Assembly: GCA_030407315.1 (NCBI GenBank)
Contig: JALQPE010001697.1
Span: 1-64,000 of the forward strand
Source: Asparagopsis taxiformis
Lineage: Eukaryota; Rhodophyta; Florideophyceae; Bonnemaisoniales; Bonnemaisoniaceae
Direction of reading: 5' to 3'
DNA length: 64,000 bases
Below the pieces are notes generated by a model, which was not told the DNA's origin, made no database searches, and was given only the letters and a program-made list of their open reading frames with translations. The translations under genes were made by a program, and so were the position numbers. Below, one piece after another: positions 11,801-21,720 of the stretch (positions within the stretch are counted from its first letter, which is position 1; the number at the start of each line of letters is the position of its first letter).

Positions 11801-12032
11801 TGAAACCTCCCGGCTTGTCCGTCAAGTCTGCGAAACTTGAGTGGGCGAACAAATCCAGCAAGAGGCGGAGGAAGTCTTTGCCAGCGAGAGTAGTTTCGCG
11901 GGCGGCGCGACCTACGTTTCGACGTGTACCCATGTCACTAGAATCCTCCCAAGGGCTAGCGGGTTCGCGCAGAATTGGCACGGTTGCGTCGTCAACGATC
12001 GGATTGCTGTTGCGCCTGCGCTTATTCGTCAT
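8842..12032 (-). CDS. DNA methyltransferase-SET domain fusion (frame-broken)
   Basis: Two overlapping frames. The N-terminal frame (12032 to 10620, ATG at 12032) is helical, with no family recognised. Near residues 55-110 it weakly resembles the region after the ParB domain in the related gene at 59707-63174. The C-terminal frame (about 10990 to 8842) has no ATG at its head, so the two are probably joined by a frame change or small intron near 10940-11000. It carries methyltransferase motif IV DPPYN (about 10502-10516) before motif I VDPFSGT (about 9793-9810), the beta-class order of N6-adenine/N4-cytosine DNA methylases. It ends in a SET domain: GRGLF near 9310, then FINDPRY with ANVEF, then GQELYVHYGT at the C-terminus. 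An acidic insert lies between the methylase motifs. Activities are inferred: DNA methylation plus protein-lysine methylation, in the nucleus. Confidence 0.72.
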
Positions 12033-12338
12033 AATGGAATGAGTGGAAATTCGGTACAGGATGGCGACCGCTCGGCGAGACAGTCAAATTTGACGACGTA
12101 TCTCGTGACGTTTGCACTCTTTCGTGAGGAACACTGGTTGATATCGAACGGAACAGAGTATACGGGTGCACAGCACTGGAAAGGTCTTGAAACCCGTAAC
12201 CGGTGTAGGTAATAAGTTGTGACGGATACGTGGTAGAGAAAAATTTTAAAAAATTTGATTCCCTGCCTTTGAGTGTTGTACTGCACGGCCGCCAGTCACA
12301 TAGGTTGTCACAGGTGCATCACGCTTACCAGGTGAGCG
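12033..12338. promoter_or_regulatory. 5' flank of the methyltransferase-SET gene
   Basis: About 300 bp between the ATG at 12032 and the flanking hairpin repeat. It must contain the minus-strand promoter if the cassette is expressed. No TATA-like or operator sequence can be singled out with confidence. Confidence 0.25.
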
Positions 12339-12542
12339 ACATCCGGACGGCCACTGGACATGGGGATGTCCAGCTCAGATGCATTGCTGGCCAGACCAGA
12401 AATTCTACAATTTCGGGCAGAAAAAATATTGCAAAAAACATCGATTTCGGCGGTCGATTGTGCCGTACGGCACATCCCCATCTCAAAAACATGTTCACAT
12501 GTGCATGTTTTTGAGAATAGCCCAAATTTTAATTCAAATCAG
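12339..12542 (+). repeat. 200-bp hairpin repeat (TR), right of the methyltransferase cassette
   Basis: This direct copy includes GGATGTCCAGCTCAGATGCA, the GTGCCGTACGGCAC palindrome and the CTCAAAAACATG stem-loop, and ends AATTCAAATCAG at 12541. With 8417-8640 it forms an inverted pair enclosing 4.1 kb. The flanking bases (GTC left, GAT right) do not give an obvious target duplication. Confidence 0.7.
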
Positions 12543-12810
12543 GATGCAGATATTCGTCTTCTAGCATTGTCAGAACACATTCGGATAACCACATTTGGAG
12601 AACCTGAGCCCAGAGCTATCGGTTTTGGCGGGAGCTAAGCCATATCTCATATAATCAGTAACTACTTCCCGCCAGCTGAGTGGTGGAACCCCCGCTATTT
12701 CTACCAACGAGACATACGGGGTGTCAACTCGGCAATCGTATATGATTCGGGTGCTAAATTTATTCAAGAGACGAATGGGCTTCGAAAAGGAGCCCAACTA
12801 CGTTTTCTTG
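12543..12810. other. spacer, nothing recognised
   Basis: No reading frame with protein-like character and no repeat shared with the rest of the window was seen here. Confidence 0.4.
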
Positions 12811-13135
12811 TGATCCATGGGTATAGGACTATTCTATTCTTCTCCAGGCTTCCACCATAGCCTCCTCCACCTCCGTTAATGGAAAGAATATCCGAACCGC
12901 ACCTCAACATGTTCTTCTTGTGATCCATGGGTACTGACATCTCACATGTTCTCCAGGCCTCCACCATAGCCTCCTCCACCTCCGTTAATGGAAAGAATAT
13001 TCGAACCGGACCTGAACATGTGTTTCTTCCCATCCATGGGTACTGACATCTCACATGTTCTCAACATGTGAGATGTCAGTACTGGAGAAGTTCTCCAGGC
13101 TTCCTCCGTAGCCACCTCCTCCACCTCCGTCTGTG
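12811..13135 (-). repeat. about 110-bp tandem repeat, Gly-rich when read on minus strand
   Basis: About three copies of a unit containing GATCCATGGGTACTGACATC and CCTCCACCTCCGTTAATGG. On the minus strand the units read as a short glycine-rich repeat (SINGGGGGYGG). Copies differ in frame, so a functional protein is doubtful. The span includes a hairpin at 13040-13082 with 20-bp arms beginning GTACTGACATCTCACATG and a 3-base loop. Confidence 0.5.
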
Positions 13136-13670
13136 GGAATCAACACAACATCACCACTGCGTCTTACCTCACATCCACATCTCTCCGGGATGAAAACGGA
13201 CGGACGACATAGGGTTTGTAGACGTTTAGAATCTTGTTAGAAAAAAGTAAACGAAAGAGAACTTCTCTTTCATTGAATGACATCTCGTCCCTGTCGCAAT
13301 ATGTTCCATTTTCAATTTCTCGGGTTGCACACCCATCATGGGTGATCAAGGCCTGGATCGAACCCTCCGAGGGTCTTCGATGGATAGGACAGATAGTGGA
13401 AGGCTTTTAAGCCTGTGACCAAGCGGCTATTGATTGGTTGGAGGAAGGAAATTACAGAGGAAATATAGCTGAGTACGGTGCTCGCGATAGCTGTTAGGTT
13501 AAAGTGAAATATGTTTTTCGATTATTTTTCGTACGGAAATGCCTTGCAAAAGACGATGCTTTGTCGTTCTCCTGGAGGGAGTCCGTTGCATTGCACTCAA
13601 TTCGAGAGCATCGTCATGAAGGAGAGGATTCTTTCTGCTTGTTAGAATCGGTTTAGAGCAGATAGCTAAT
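13136..13670. other. spacer, nothing recognised
   Basis: A 61-residue minus-strand frame (13164-13349) has no recognisable features. The rest shows no gene or repeat. Confidence 0.35.
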
Positions 13671-14335
13671 GCATTACTGGCCAGCCCAGAAATTGTAGAA
13701 TTTCGGGCAGCAAAAATATTGTAAAAAACCTTGATTTGGGCGGTCGATTGTGCCGTACGGCACACCCCCATCTCAAAAACATGTTCACATGTGCATGTTT
13801 TTGAGAATAGCCCAAATTTTAATTCAAATCAGGGTGTCTAATTTGGCCACAACGGCCCCAGGCACCGGCCGCCGCCCCGAGCGGGGTCATCACTGGCTTC
13901 TGTAAGCACTAACTGTGAGGCTAAATGGCGCCGAAAGATGGGTCGATTCCAGGCTTCAAGCCTAAGTTATGCTAGGGAGAAATCTTCTTCCGTGTTTCAT
14001 AATGGTCCCGCCTTACTCCCTCAACACAAACAATACTCACCCATCACGTTACTCATATTCCGTGCACTTTATATTAGTAGTGAACCCGCCTGCTTAGTTG
14101 CTGCAATGCGTGGATGTAGGCAGCACACGACCAACCTGAAATGGACGTCCGGTGGATGTCCAGCTCAGATGCACTGCTGGCCAGCCCAGAAATTCTAAAA
14201 TTTCGGGCACAAAAAATCTTGCAAAAATCAACGATTTGGGCGGGTCGATTGTGCCGTACGGCACACCCCCATCTCAAAAACATGTTCACATGTGCATGTT
14301 TTTGAGAATAGCCCAAATTTTAACTCAAATCAGGG
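13671..14335 (+). repeat. TR - spacer - TR block left of the ParB-dioxygenase gene
   Basis: A 5'-truncated hairpin repeat (13671-13834) is followed by a spacer starting GGTGTCTAATTTGGCCACAA and then a second, fuller hairpin repeat (about 14120-14335). The same order, with the same spacer sequence, recurs at 18873-19340. The ParB-dioxygenase gene therefore lies between direct repeats of roughly 450-650 bp. Confidence 0.65.
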
Positions 14336-14682
14336 TGTTCCCCGGATAAAGGGGTGCTCGCAGCCGCCCCAAAAGCCGCCTAGCTTGACAGCTGTAATTT
14401 TAACACATTACACATCAAGGACACTGCCTGCTTCACGCCACCTCGTCAGGTTTCGAGAGCCCGACTCGGGCCCGTTCCGAACGGACACTCACATCTCGAT
14501 TGCCTCTCTTGCATTCCAGCGGTCACGATAGGTGTGTACCTAACAAAATTTCGTTTCTATTGTGTTATTATTTCCAGCGATTGGCGTTCACGACCATTCT
14601 TCAACTTAACGTGAAACATACCATCCACATCACTCCAATACGTCAACGTCAACCATCTCTTTTCCTTTCCAACTCAACAACC
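14336..14682 (+). promoter_or_regulatory. 5' flank of the ParB-dioxygenase gene
   Basis: About 350 bp between the hairpin repeat and the chosen start codon. A frame stays open upstream to 14500 but begins with TTG. The ATG at 14683 in an ACCATGG context is a much better eukaryotic start. Confidence 0.35.
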
Positions 14683-17600
14683 ATGGCGGATACGCATTTC
14701 AGCAGTTTGTTTTCAACGGTTTGCGGCGATCAAGTGAGCGCGTCAGCGGAGTCGCGCGGACTCAAGCGCGGCGTCGATGTCAATTTGTTTGCGGACGTGG
14801 ACGGTGCGGCTGTGCATATTGGGACGGCTTCGGTGAGCACTGCTGGTGGCGATGTTGGCCTTCCGCGCACGCTGCACAACCACAAGCTGCCGGAAACCGA
14901 CGAGGCGGACTATATCGTCGTGCGCAACATTGCGACTAAGGACAAGTTCAAGGACCTCCCGTTCCCGTACATGTTTGATGGCGCCGAGGGACCGCCGGAG
15001 ACGATGGGTGGAGCATACGCCGCGGCGTTTTACCCTTGGGATACTCGGATGATGCGCCCCGCTGCGGAGGATGGCCCTAGCGACATTCGTACCCCTGCTG
15101 CAGCGTCAAACTTCAACGCAGCGACGAACCAGGCCAGCTCGGGACGGATGCCCAGTACCGGTCCAGCAGGCGAAATCACTGGTTCGGGGGGTACGAAGCA
15201 TCCAGCACGCTCCATTCCGGTTTCGGGAGGCACGAAGCGCCCTGCTCGCTCTGCGAGACCCTCCAGTGGAGGCACGAAGCACCCTGCTCGCTCCAACGTC
15301 ACCGAAGCTACTACGCAGGACGTAACCGAGGTGGACGACGAACCGGAGGTGGCGGAAAGCATTCGTGAGCAGCAGGGGACGCAAATTACGGTGCCCAAGT
15401 TTGTGACGTCGGATTACGTCGGAGAAGGAGCGACTGTGTTGGTGAGGCAGCTAGTGGAACCGGCCGTGACCCTTCGGGATGTGAAAGAAGACCACGTGGA
15501 GGACCTGCGCAACAATATGTTGGCTGTGGGGTATGTGAGCTCTTCGCGTATCACTGTGACGGTGCTGAGGTCGCAGAACACGCATCTGCCCGCCGACACG
15601 CGTCTGTTCCAGAATGGCAAATTCCATGCCAATGCGAACGTGACCGTGATCGACGGACTGCATCGTCTCAATGCTATGCATAGCATTGCCGATGACTTCA
15701 CGCGCCTCACCCGTATGCACAGAACCAAGCTGCCACAGGACGCAAACCGCTTGCGCTGGGTTACTCAGCCTCTGGATGTGTACTACCTTCGCCGCAAGGA
15801 CGACAGTGATCTTCAGCCTCATGAGATCATCCACAAGAGTGCAGAGTCGAACCATACGACTGGGACGCAACTGACGGAGCGCTCCCTGGTTCGAATCTTG
15901 TCGTCCATCCAGCAGTTCATCCGTACGATTGCTGTTGCAAATAACGTGGAAAACGCTGGCGACTTGCGTGAGTCTGATGTCATCCGAACATTGTTCGAGG
16001 CGCAGTTCATGGGGATGATGAATTCAACGAACACGGCCCGGCGGTGGACGCGTTTGGCTATAGCAACGCTGAAGCATCCTGTTCTCGACGAAGTGTTGCG
16101 TGAGCTGAACAATTCCGAGCGCCGCAACGAGATTGGGATAACGCACCTGGACCACAAGATAGTGCGCGAGTTGCTGGAAGAAAACTTTGTCTTCGTCTTG
16201 CGTGGTCTTTCGGAGTACTTGAACCCTGCTCATGGTGGACGTCCGGATGGACGCTTTGACGTGAACGACTTCTATACATACGTCCGTCGCGTGACTGCAA
16301 TAGCAAATTCTCTGTACGCTGCGTATGGGCGCCCAAAGAGTATTATGCGCAAGTCATTTCTGAGCACAGAGATGGCAATTGGGTCGGTTAAGCAGCCGAA
16401 GGAGTTGCAATGGCATCTCACCAATGCCATTGCAATGTATAGAGGGGACGACCGGAGCAGTGAGGTTCGAATGCGACGGAGAACCACGCGTTTACAGGAT
16501 TTGGAAACGAACTTGAAAGAGTTTTTCAATCCGACATTGAAGAAGAAGACTAAGGCTCGACGCAAACGCCGCCCTTCTGCTGCCAATGTGAGACTCACTC
16601 ACAAGAAGCACGGAATGTCGAACATGAGCCTGCTTCGCATGGCATCCGCCGCCGTTCACAGCGACTGCGCTCGACGGGAAGCACACGCCTCGAGGAAGAA
16701 GAGCCGGTTGCGGTACAACAATCCGCCGGGGAAGAAGAGCAGGCCGTTGTTGATAAACCCACCGATCAACAACGAGCCACTGCTTCCGGTGATGAGGGTG
16801 ACGAAGACTCCGCCCGTTCCCCCGATTCTGCCATTCAGATTGTCCCCCAAGATAACCAAGGTGCTGGCGCGACTCCCTCCAACCAAGAATCTGTCCATAC
16901 CGCTTCGGACGAGGAAGACAAACAGGGTGCAGACGAGGGCCAAGTCGAAAGCAAGGGGGTCCGCGAAGTGACAATTACATTCACTGTTCCGGAAGGATTC
17001 GAAGTTGATGAAGACGGTTACATCGTTCGTGACTCTCCTTCTGAACACGACCTCCTGTTCGACGACCGTATGCCATCTCTTCCTGAAGATTTCGAAGGCA
17101 CACTCGAAGCCGAAGTGCATCATCTGGCGCAGCGTCCTGCGGACATCATCGCGTCGGTGAGGGTTGGCTGTCTGCCCCCGATTGAGCTCAGGTTGTTACT
17201 GGAGAGTGTGGAAATCGATGAAGCGGGCAGGGAGGTGAGATATTTGAAGAAAGTGGCAATGGACCCTGTGTTCGAGGGGCTGCATATTCCGGAAGAACAT
17301 CGGGCTCGTGTGCTATTCGAAATCGATCACGTCTATCCGATGTTCTTCGCAGCGTGGAAGATGGCTGCCAAGGCGATGTGTGAGCCTACATCGACGTTTC
17401 TACCCTCGAGGCTGGACTTCGCTCAGGTTGCGCGAATGTCTGCAAGCTGGAAGGATTCGTATGAGGCCGGCACTGGTATGGCGTACTTCCACAATTGCCG
17501 AACGGAAATCAACGAGCGAGGGTATACGGTGATGCACAATTTCGCGGATGTAAGCTACCTCGATGCGTCGGACAAGTTCCCATTTGACTTGGGTCTCATG

Positions 17601-18614
17601 GAAGAAATTCCTAACCAGGAATTGTTTCGGTACATTTTGGGAACGTGGGAGGGGGAGGAGGTGCACAAGGACCCTGGGAACCGGCAGCTGTGGAGTCCCA
17701 TTGTCAATACAGGGGACGATGAAACAGATGAGAAGAACCGGAATGAGGGGAGGGCTCGCTTCACGTCTACGCGCCACTGCCTGGTTGACTATGCCGAGAA
17801 CGATGAGACGCATATCGACCGGTTCAAGTTTGTGACGCGGCGAGCCCTGCTGGATGTGTGGTTGGGAATCCTTGTCCGGTTGATAGGGCTGGAAGATTGC
17901 GGCTTGCCGGGAGAAAAACTTGTCATGCCGGCATCTGGGGGACGGTTTCTGATAACGGGAAAGGGGTGTCCTCGGCAGGTCCCACACAATGATTTCCCTG
18001 TTCCTCCTCGCGACCGCAAAGATCAACTTCCGGGTTACTTTGTTATTGCCAACGGAGATGACCCATTCCCTATCTGGGTGTGTCCAGGGTCCCACAAGTA
18101 CGTCTTTTCCAAAGCGCTGGAATTAGATATGTACGCCAAGACGATGAAGCTGAGGAAGGTAATCGTTCCGCCACGTTCAGTATTCATCGGTCACGGCCAT
18201 GTACAACATGCCGGGGCAGGGCATGTCGACAGAGTTGTGTCACACACGACAACGAGGTATCACACGTATTTCAGGAATGCGTCGTATCCGATTCCCGACA
18301 ATGTTTCGTTTGGTTTCATCAGGCGGTTGGGATTCGAAGAAGAAGTAATCCCCAATGCTCCGCGCCGGTCTGCCAGGCAAAGTCAACCGGCACCTGTCAG
18401 TGTTCGCCACAAGACGGTTGTTCCCATCCCGGTCAAGAAAGATCGTGGGCCGAGGACAGGGCAGCTCGGACTCCTTCGGGTGAGGAAGGAAAATCCCTCA
18501 ACGGCTGAAGAGAACATCAGGAGAAATTCAACTCCACGGCTGCCGATAGAGCCTGTGCAAGGAGACTCTAGCTATAGCGAAAAAGAAGAGGAAGAACAAT
18601 TTTCCGACAGCTAG
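14683..18614 (+). CDS. ParB-like domain + 2OG-Fe(II) dioxygenase-like protein (frame-broken)
   Basis: The first frame (14683 to 16971) has a low-complexity N-terminus with repeated GGTKHPAR-like units. A ParB/Srx-like domain follows, with catalytic-type motif VIDGLHRLNAM near 15648-15680, and then a helical domain. The second frame ends at 18614 and is open from about 16553, well upstream of the first frame's stop. In the overlap the second frame reads RRRSQRLRSTG and then an acidic linker, matching the linker style of the sister gene at 54934-57614. One protein split by a frame change or short intron near 16550-16650 is therefore likely. The C-terminal domain has H-N-D (17985-17993) and a distal His in VQHAG (18207-18209), the 2-oxoglutarate/Fe(II) facial triad, plus TRYHTYF. 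Its role is inferred: oxidation of nucleic acid or a chromatin protein. Confidence 0.7.
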
Positions 18615-18872
18615 ATACTTCAAGAGCAACTACATTGGTAAACAATTATCTAGAATATAATCATCGCCTTCATCGCTCTCGTTCTATGAACCATTTCTAA
18701 TCAGCTTCCGTATCATGCTCTCAGACTCGTTTTTCCATTGAAATCCACGACGCCTCCCACACATCTCTTGACTAGGCTAGATAGTCTATGCCATAATTAG
18801 AAAAACAATTGGGCCTGAACGTGCTTCATCGCCTATTAGCTTCCGGTAATGGGTGGACGTGCACGATACACG
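18615..18872. other. 3' flank of the ParB-dioxygenase gene
   Basis: A/T-richer spacer between the stop codon and the next hairpin repeat. No gene is seen, and no polyadenylation signal can be assigned with confidence. Confidence 0.3.
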
Positions 18873-19340
18873 ATCAACCTGAAATGGACGTCCGGTGGAT
18901 GTCCAGCTCAGATGCATTGCTGGCCAGCCCAGAAATTCTACAATTTCGGGCAGAAAAAAATATTGCAAAAAACATCGATTTGGGCGGTCGATTGTGCCGT
19001 ACGGCACACCCCCATCTCAAAAACATGTTCACATGTGCATGTTTTTGAGAATAGCCCAAATTTTAATTCAAATCATGGTGTCTAATTTGGCCACAACGGC
19101 CCCAGGAACCGACCGCCGCCCCGAGTGGGGTTGTCACTGGCTTCTGTAAGCACTAACTGTAAGCCAAAATCGCGTCTCACGAAGGGTCGATTTCAGGCTC
19201 AATACGCCAGGGACAGGTCTTGGTCCTTGTTTCATCATGGTCCCGCCCCACTCTCTCACGACCAACCTGAAATGAACGTCCGGTAGATGTCCAGCTCGAT
19301 TGCACTGCTGGCCAGCCCAGAAATTCTAAAATTTCCGAAA
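18873..19340 (+). repeat. TR - spacer - truncated TR block right of the ParB-dioxygenase gene
   Basis: A full hairpin repeat (18873-19076) is followed by GGTGTCTAATTTGGCCACAA and a spacer closely like 13835-13960, then a truncated repeat (19267-19340). The block is a direct duplicate of 13671-14335 with many small differences, so the duplication is not recent. Confidence 0.65.
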
Positions 19341-19660
19341 AATCAATTTGGTGGCCCAGCATCTCCTGTGCCGAAAATTCCCGCACTCACTTCTGATGTA
19401 CTATATCGTAGTAGTAGTAGTCTAGACGTGTTTCGCACTTGTACGCATCAGGGAAGGCTGCACGGAAGGTTGAGACTACGCTACTTGTGTACCGCGTCGT
19501 CTGAAATAGCGAGTAGTGTTTGTTGTATAGTTGTGGAGTATGCGTCTAGTGGTTTGTAAAGCTTGCAGAACGGGATAGGGATGTGGGTGGCCCTATTTTA
19601 TGAATACATGAGTACCAATATTCAGGGTTAACAAAGCGGAAAGGCATAGGCTCATACATG
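19341..19660. other. spacer, nothing recognised
   Basis: Contains a short TAG trinucleotide run near 19410. No gene or shared repeat is seen. Confidence 0.3.
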
Positions 19661-19661
19661 T

Positions 19662-20410
19662 TTGAGATTGCATAGTGGAGAAAATATTTACATCGAAATT
19701 TACATGGAGCTGATGGAGGTTTTAAGGATGAGGTATGAGAGGAAGAAAATTCTTCTGTGGTATGAGGATGTGTTCTGTGGAGGGATGCAGTCTTGGGGTG
19801 GTACAGGGGGAGGTGGAAATGTACGGAGTGCGGGTTTAGATTGGAGTGTGATTCGGAGAGGAGTGCCGACGAGCATATTATGGGGATTGGGGAGACGCTG
19901 CGGGGTGCTGGGGTAGTGAGGGCGGAGGAGGTGTTTAGGTGGGACCGTAGGAGGGTGCGGTTGATGGCGCCGAGAGGAGGGGGTTTTAGGAAAGTGAGGA
20001 GAAAGAGGCGGAAGGGTGTGGCGTCTGTTCTGGCTGTGGTGAGTGGGGATGTGATGGAGAAGAAGGGGGTTATTGTATTTGGGGAGGAAGGGGAGTGGGA
20101 GGAAGGGTGCGAAGTGGGGGGTTGATATGTGTTTCAGAGCGGGGAGGTTTCTGGGGAGACGGCGGGGGAGCAGGAGCGTGGGCCAGTGGTGGTGGTGTAT
20201 ACGGTATCGAAGATGCGGATGGCGTGGGGGCATGGAGCAGCTGAGGGAGGGAGGGGTGGAGCAGGTCGGGTACGGGATGGGGAGTGAGAGGTTTTGGAAG
20301 AGTAAGCTGCAGGGGAAGTTTGTGTAGAGGGCGAAGGAGAGGGGTTGAGGGTAGAGGAGAGAGGGTATTGAAGAACAACACGTTTCAAAGGTGATGGGGG
20401 AGAGCATGGT
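19662..20410. other. strongly G-rich plus-strand stretch
   Basis: The plus strand is very rich in G and A over about 700 bp. As a result a minus-strand frame of 235 residues (20407-19700) reads as Pro/His/Leu low complexity. A plus-strand frame (19793-20125) includes a CTECG...DEHI segment and an Arg/Lys-rich run. It lacks an ATG start and resembles no family I know. Neither frame is called as a gene. Confidence 0.35.
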
Positions 20411-20689
20411 CGAGGAGATAGGGGGTGTTTTTCGCTATTCTGAGGTAGTATGAGGACTGGTTATACGAAATCTGTACGGTAGAGCAGAAAAGTAGGTATG
20501 GAATGGAGGTGTGCACCGTGGAAGCGGGGATAGGTAGCTGAAAATGCGTGCTAGAGTGGTATTGGGGGTGTTTGAGGTACAGTACGGGGGAGGTGAGCAC
20601 CAACAGGAAGGGGGTGTGAGCGAGAGGATGAAAAAATTAAAGACGAAATTGGAGTCGACCGACAAGGAAAAATAGAGTGGTCGCCGTGA

Positions 20690-20987
20690 TGGATGCGGAC
20701 ATCCATGTCGAGCACGGCGGCAGAAATTTCTGGGGTCGAAATTTTTGAATTTCTGAACCGGCGCCCGTCCTAGGTGGACATAGACATGGCGGAAGTCCAT
20801 CCCGAGGGGGACATCCGTGGTACTAGAAACAATGAATGTCGCCCTAGTAATTCTAGACGTACTAGACCGCATGGACGTCCGGTTCTAGGCGGACATCCAA
20901 AAATACTGGAGAACATGGACGTCCGCCTAGTAATACTAGGTGTACTAGAGGTTGTGGACGTCTGCGTCAATTTCCGAGAACACAGAC
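20690..20987 (-). repeat. right terminal inverted repeat and subterminal repeats
   Basis: Read on the minus strand from 20987, it begins GTCTGTGTTCTCGG and is rich in GGACGTCC/GGATGTCC and CTAGTAC motifs (for example near 20870, 20895, 20925 and 20955). It mirrors 211-470. GTA follows at 20988-20990. Confidence 0.7.
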
Positions 20988-21286
20988 GTAACCAAGGCTG
21001 TAATTTCGACTCGCGTAAGAAAACATTAAAGTCCAACACACTTACCGAGAGAATTGAGAAATAATGGAATTTGTATGAAAAATCCACAAAGAGCCAAATT
21101 AGAAAATTTACATATTTTTTGTTTGTAGTTTTCCATTCCTCTTCATTTTAACGTCAAAATAAAGCTTTTCTAAAGCTCGAATTTTCTGTGAGATTTCAGG
21201 ACGTATAGATCAGCACAAGTTCTCAGTTTATTCAAGAGTAAATTTCTAAGCTTCCAAGTCATTTCCTTCCCGGACTGCATCTTCGC

Positions 21287-21720
21287 TCAATACATCGACT
21301 TCCGCCAGGGGTAGATCAGATTCCAGTAAGGGAGAGTCTGAGTCATCTGAAGACTCAGATTTCTCGCCTTGTCGTACTGTACAATTGCTGTCATTCTGCT
21401 CAGCATATTCATCACTGTCATAAATTTGAGATAAACGCCGATAGCGGTCTTCCTCACGCTTGGCATGCTCAGCATATAGTTTGAACTTTTCTGCAGTAAT
21501 GTTTCAAGTTCTTGTCCCGTAAGCATCTCCACGTCAGCAAACCTGAGTCCAATATTCCGGCTTGCAACAGACTTCTTCACTGTACCCCGCACTATTTCAA
21601 TATGATTGAGCTCTGGATGGGCCACAGGAAGAAATAGAGTTTTGATTTCAAAGGAGCCATCTGAAAATTTGCAAGCACCTGTGCTTCGTATTTGCATCCT
21701 TGGTGGCACTTTCTGGTTTC
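21287..21720 (-). pseudogene. Tc1/mariner (IS630-like) DDE transposase relic, C-terminal part
   Basis: A 140-residue minus-strand frame contains LFLPVAHPELNHIEIVRGTV near its start. In the IS630-Tc1-mariner group this is the segment around the last catalytic acidic residue (pattern PxxxPELNxIExxW). The usual Trp is replaced here (VRG). The two upstream catalytic Asp regions are not readable in any frame above 21720, so this is a truncated fragment just outside the giant element. Confidence 0.55.

Larger units (their letters stand above)
211..20987. mobile_element. giant DNA transposon with chromatin-modifier cargo (about 20.8 kb)
   Basis: The left end starts GTCTGTGTTTTCGG at 211, and the right end, read on the minus strand from 20987, starts GTCTGTGTTCTCGG. 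By eye about 38 of the first 46 bases agree. Both ends continue into repeats built of GGACGTCC or GGACATCC and CTAGTAC motifs, and GTA directly flanks both. A 3-bp duplication with motif-rich subterminal repeats is typical of the CACTA/EnSpm (CMC) group. That fits the transposase inside, although the terminal bases are not CACTA. Cargo inside: a coiled-coil protein, a DNA methyltransferase-SET protein and a ParB-dioxygenase protein. The boundaries were found by eye. The element could be a composite, because related 200-bp repeats lie inside it. Confidence 0.72.

Noticed and set aside
14500..14682. Longer N-terminus of the ParB-dioxygenase gene
   Set aside because: The extension begins with TTG and runs through likely 5' untranslated sequence. 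The ATG at 14683 has a good context.
13671..19340. LTR retrotransposon (direct repeats around a gene)
   Set aside because: No reverse transcriptase, RNase H, primer-binding site or polypurine tract lies between the repeats, and the repeats also occur inverted elsewhere.
19700..20407. 235-residue Pro/His-rich minus-strand protein
   Set aside because: Explained by the strong G-richness of the plus strand, which removes stops from the other strand. No domain is present.
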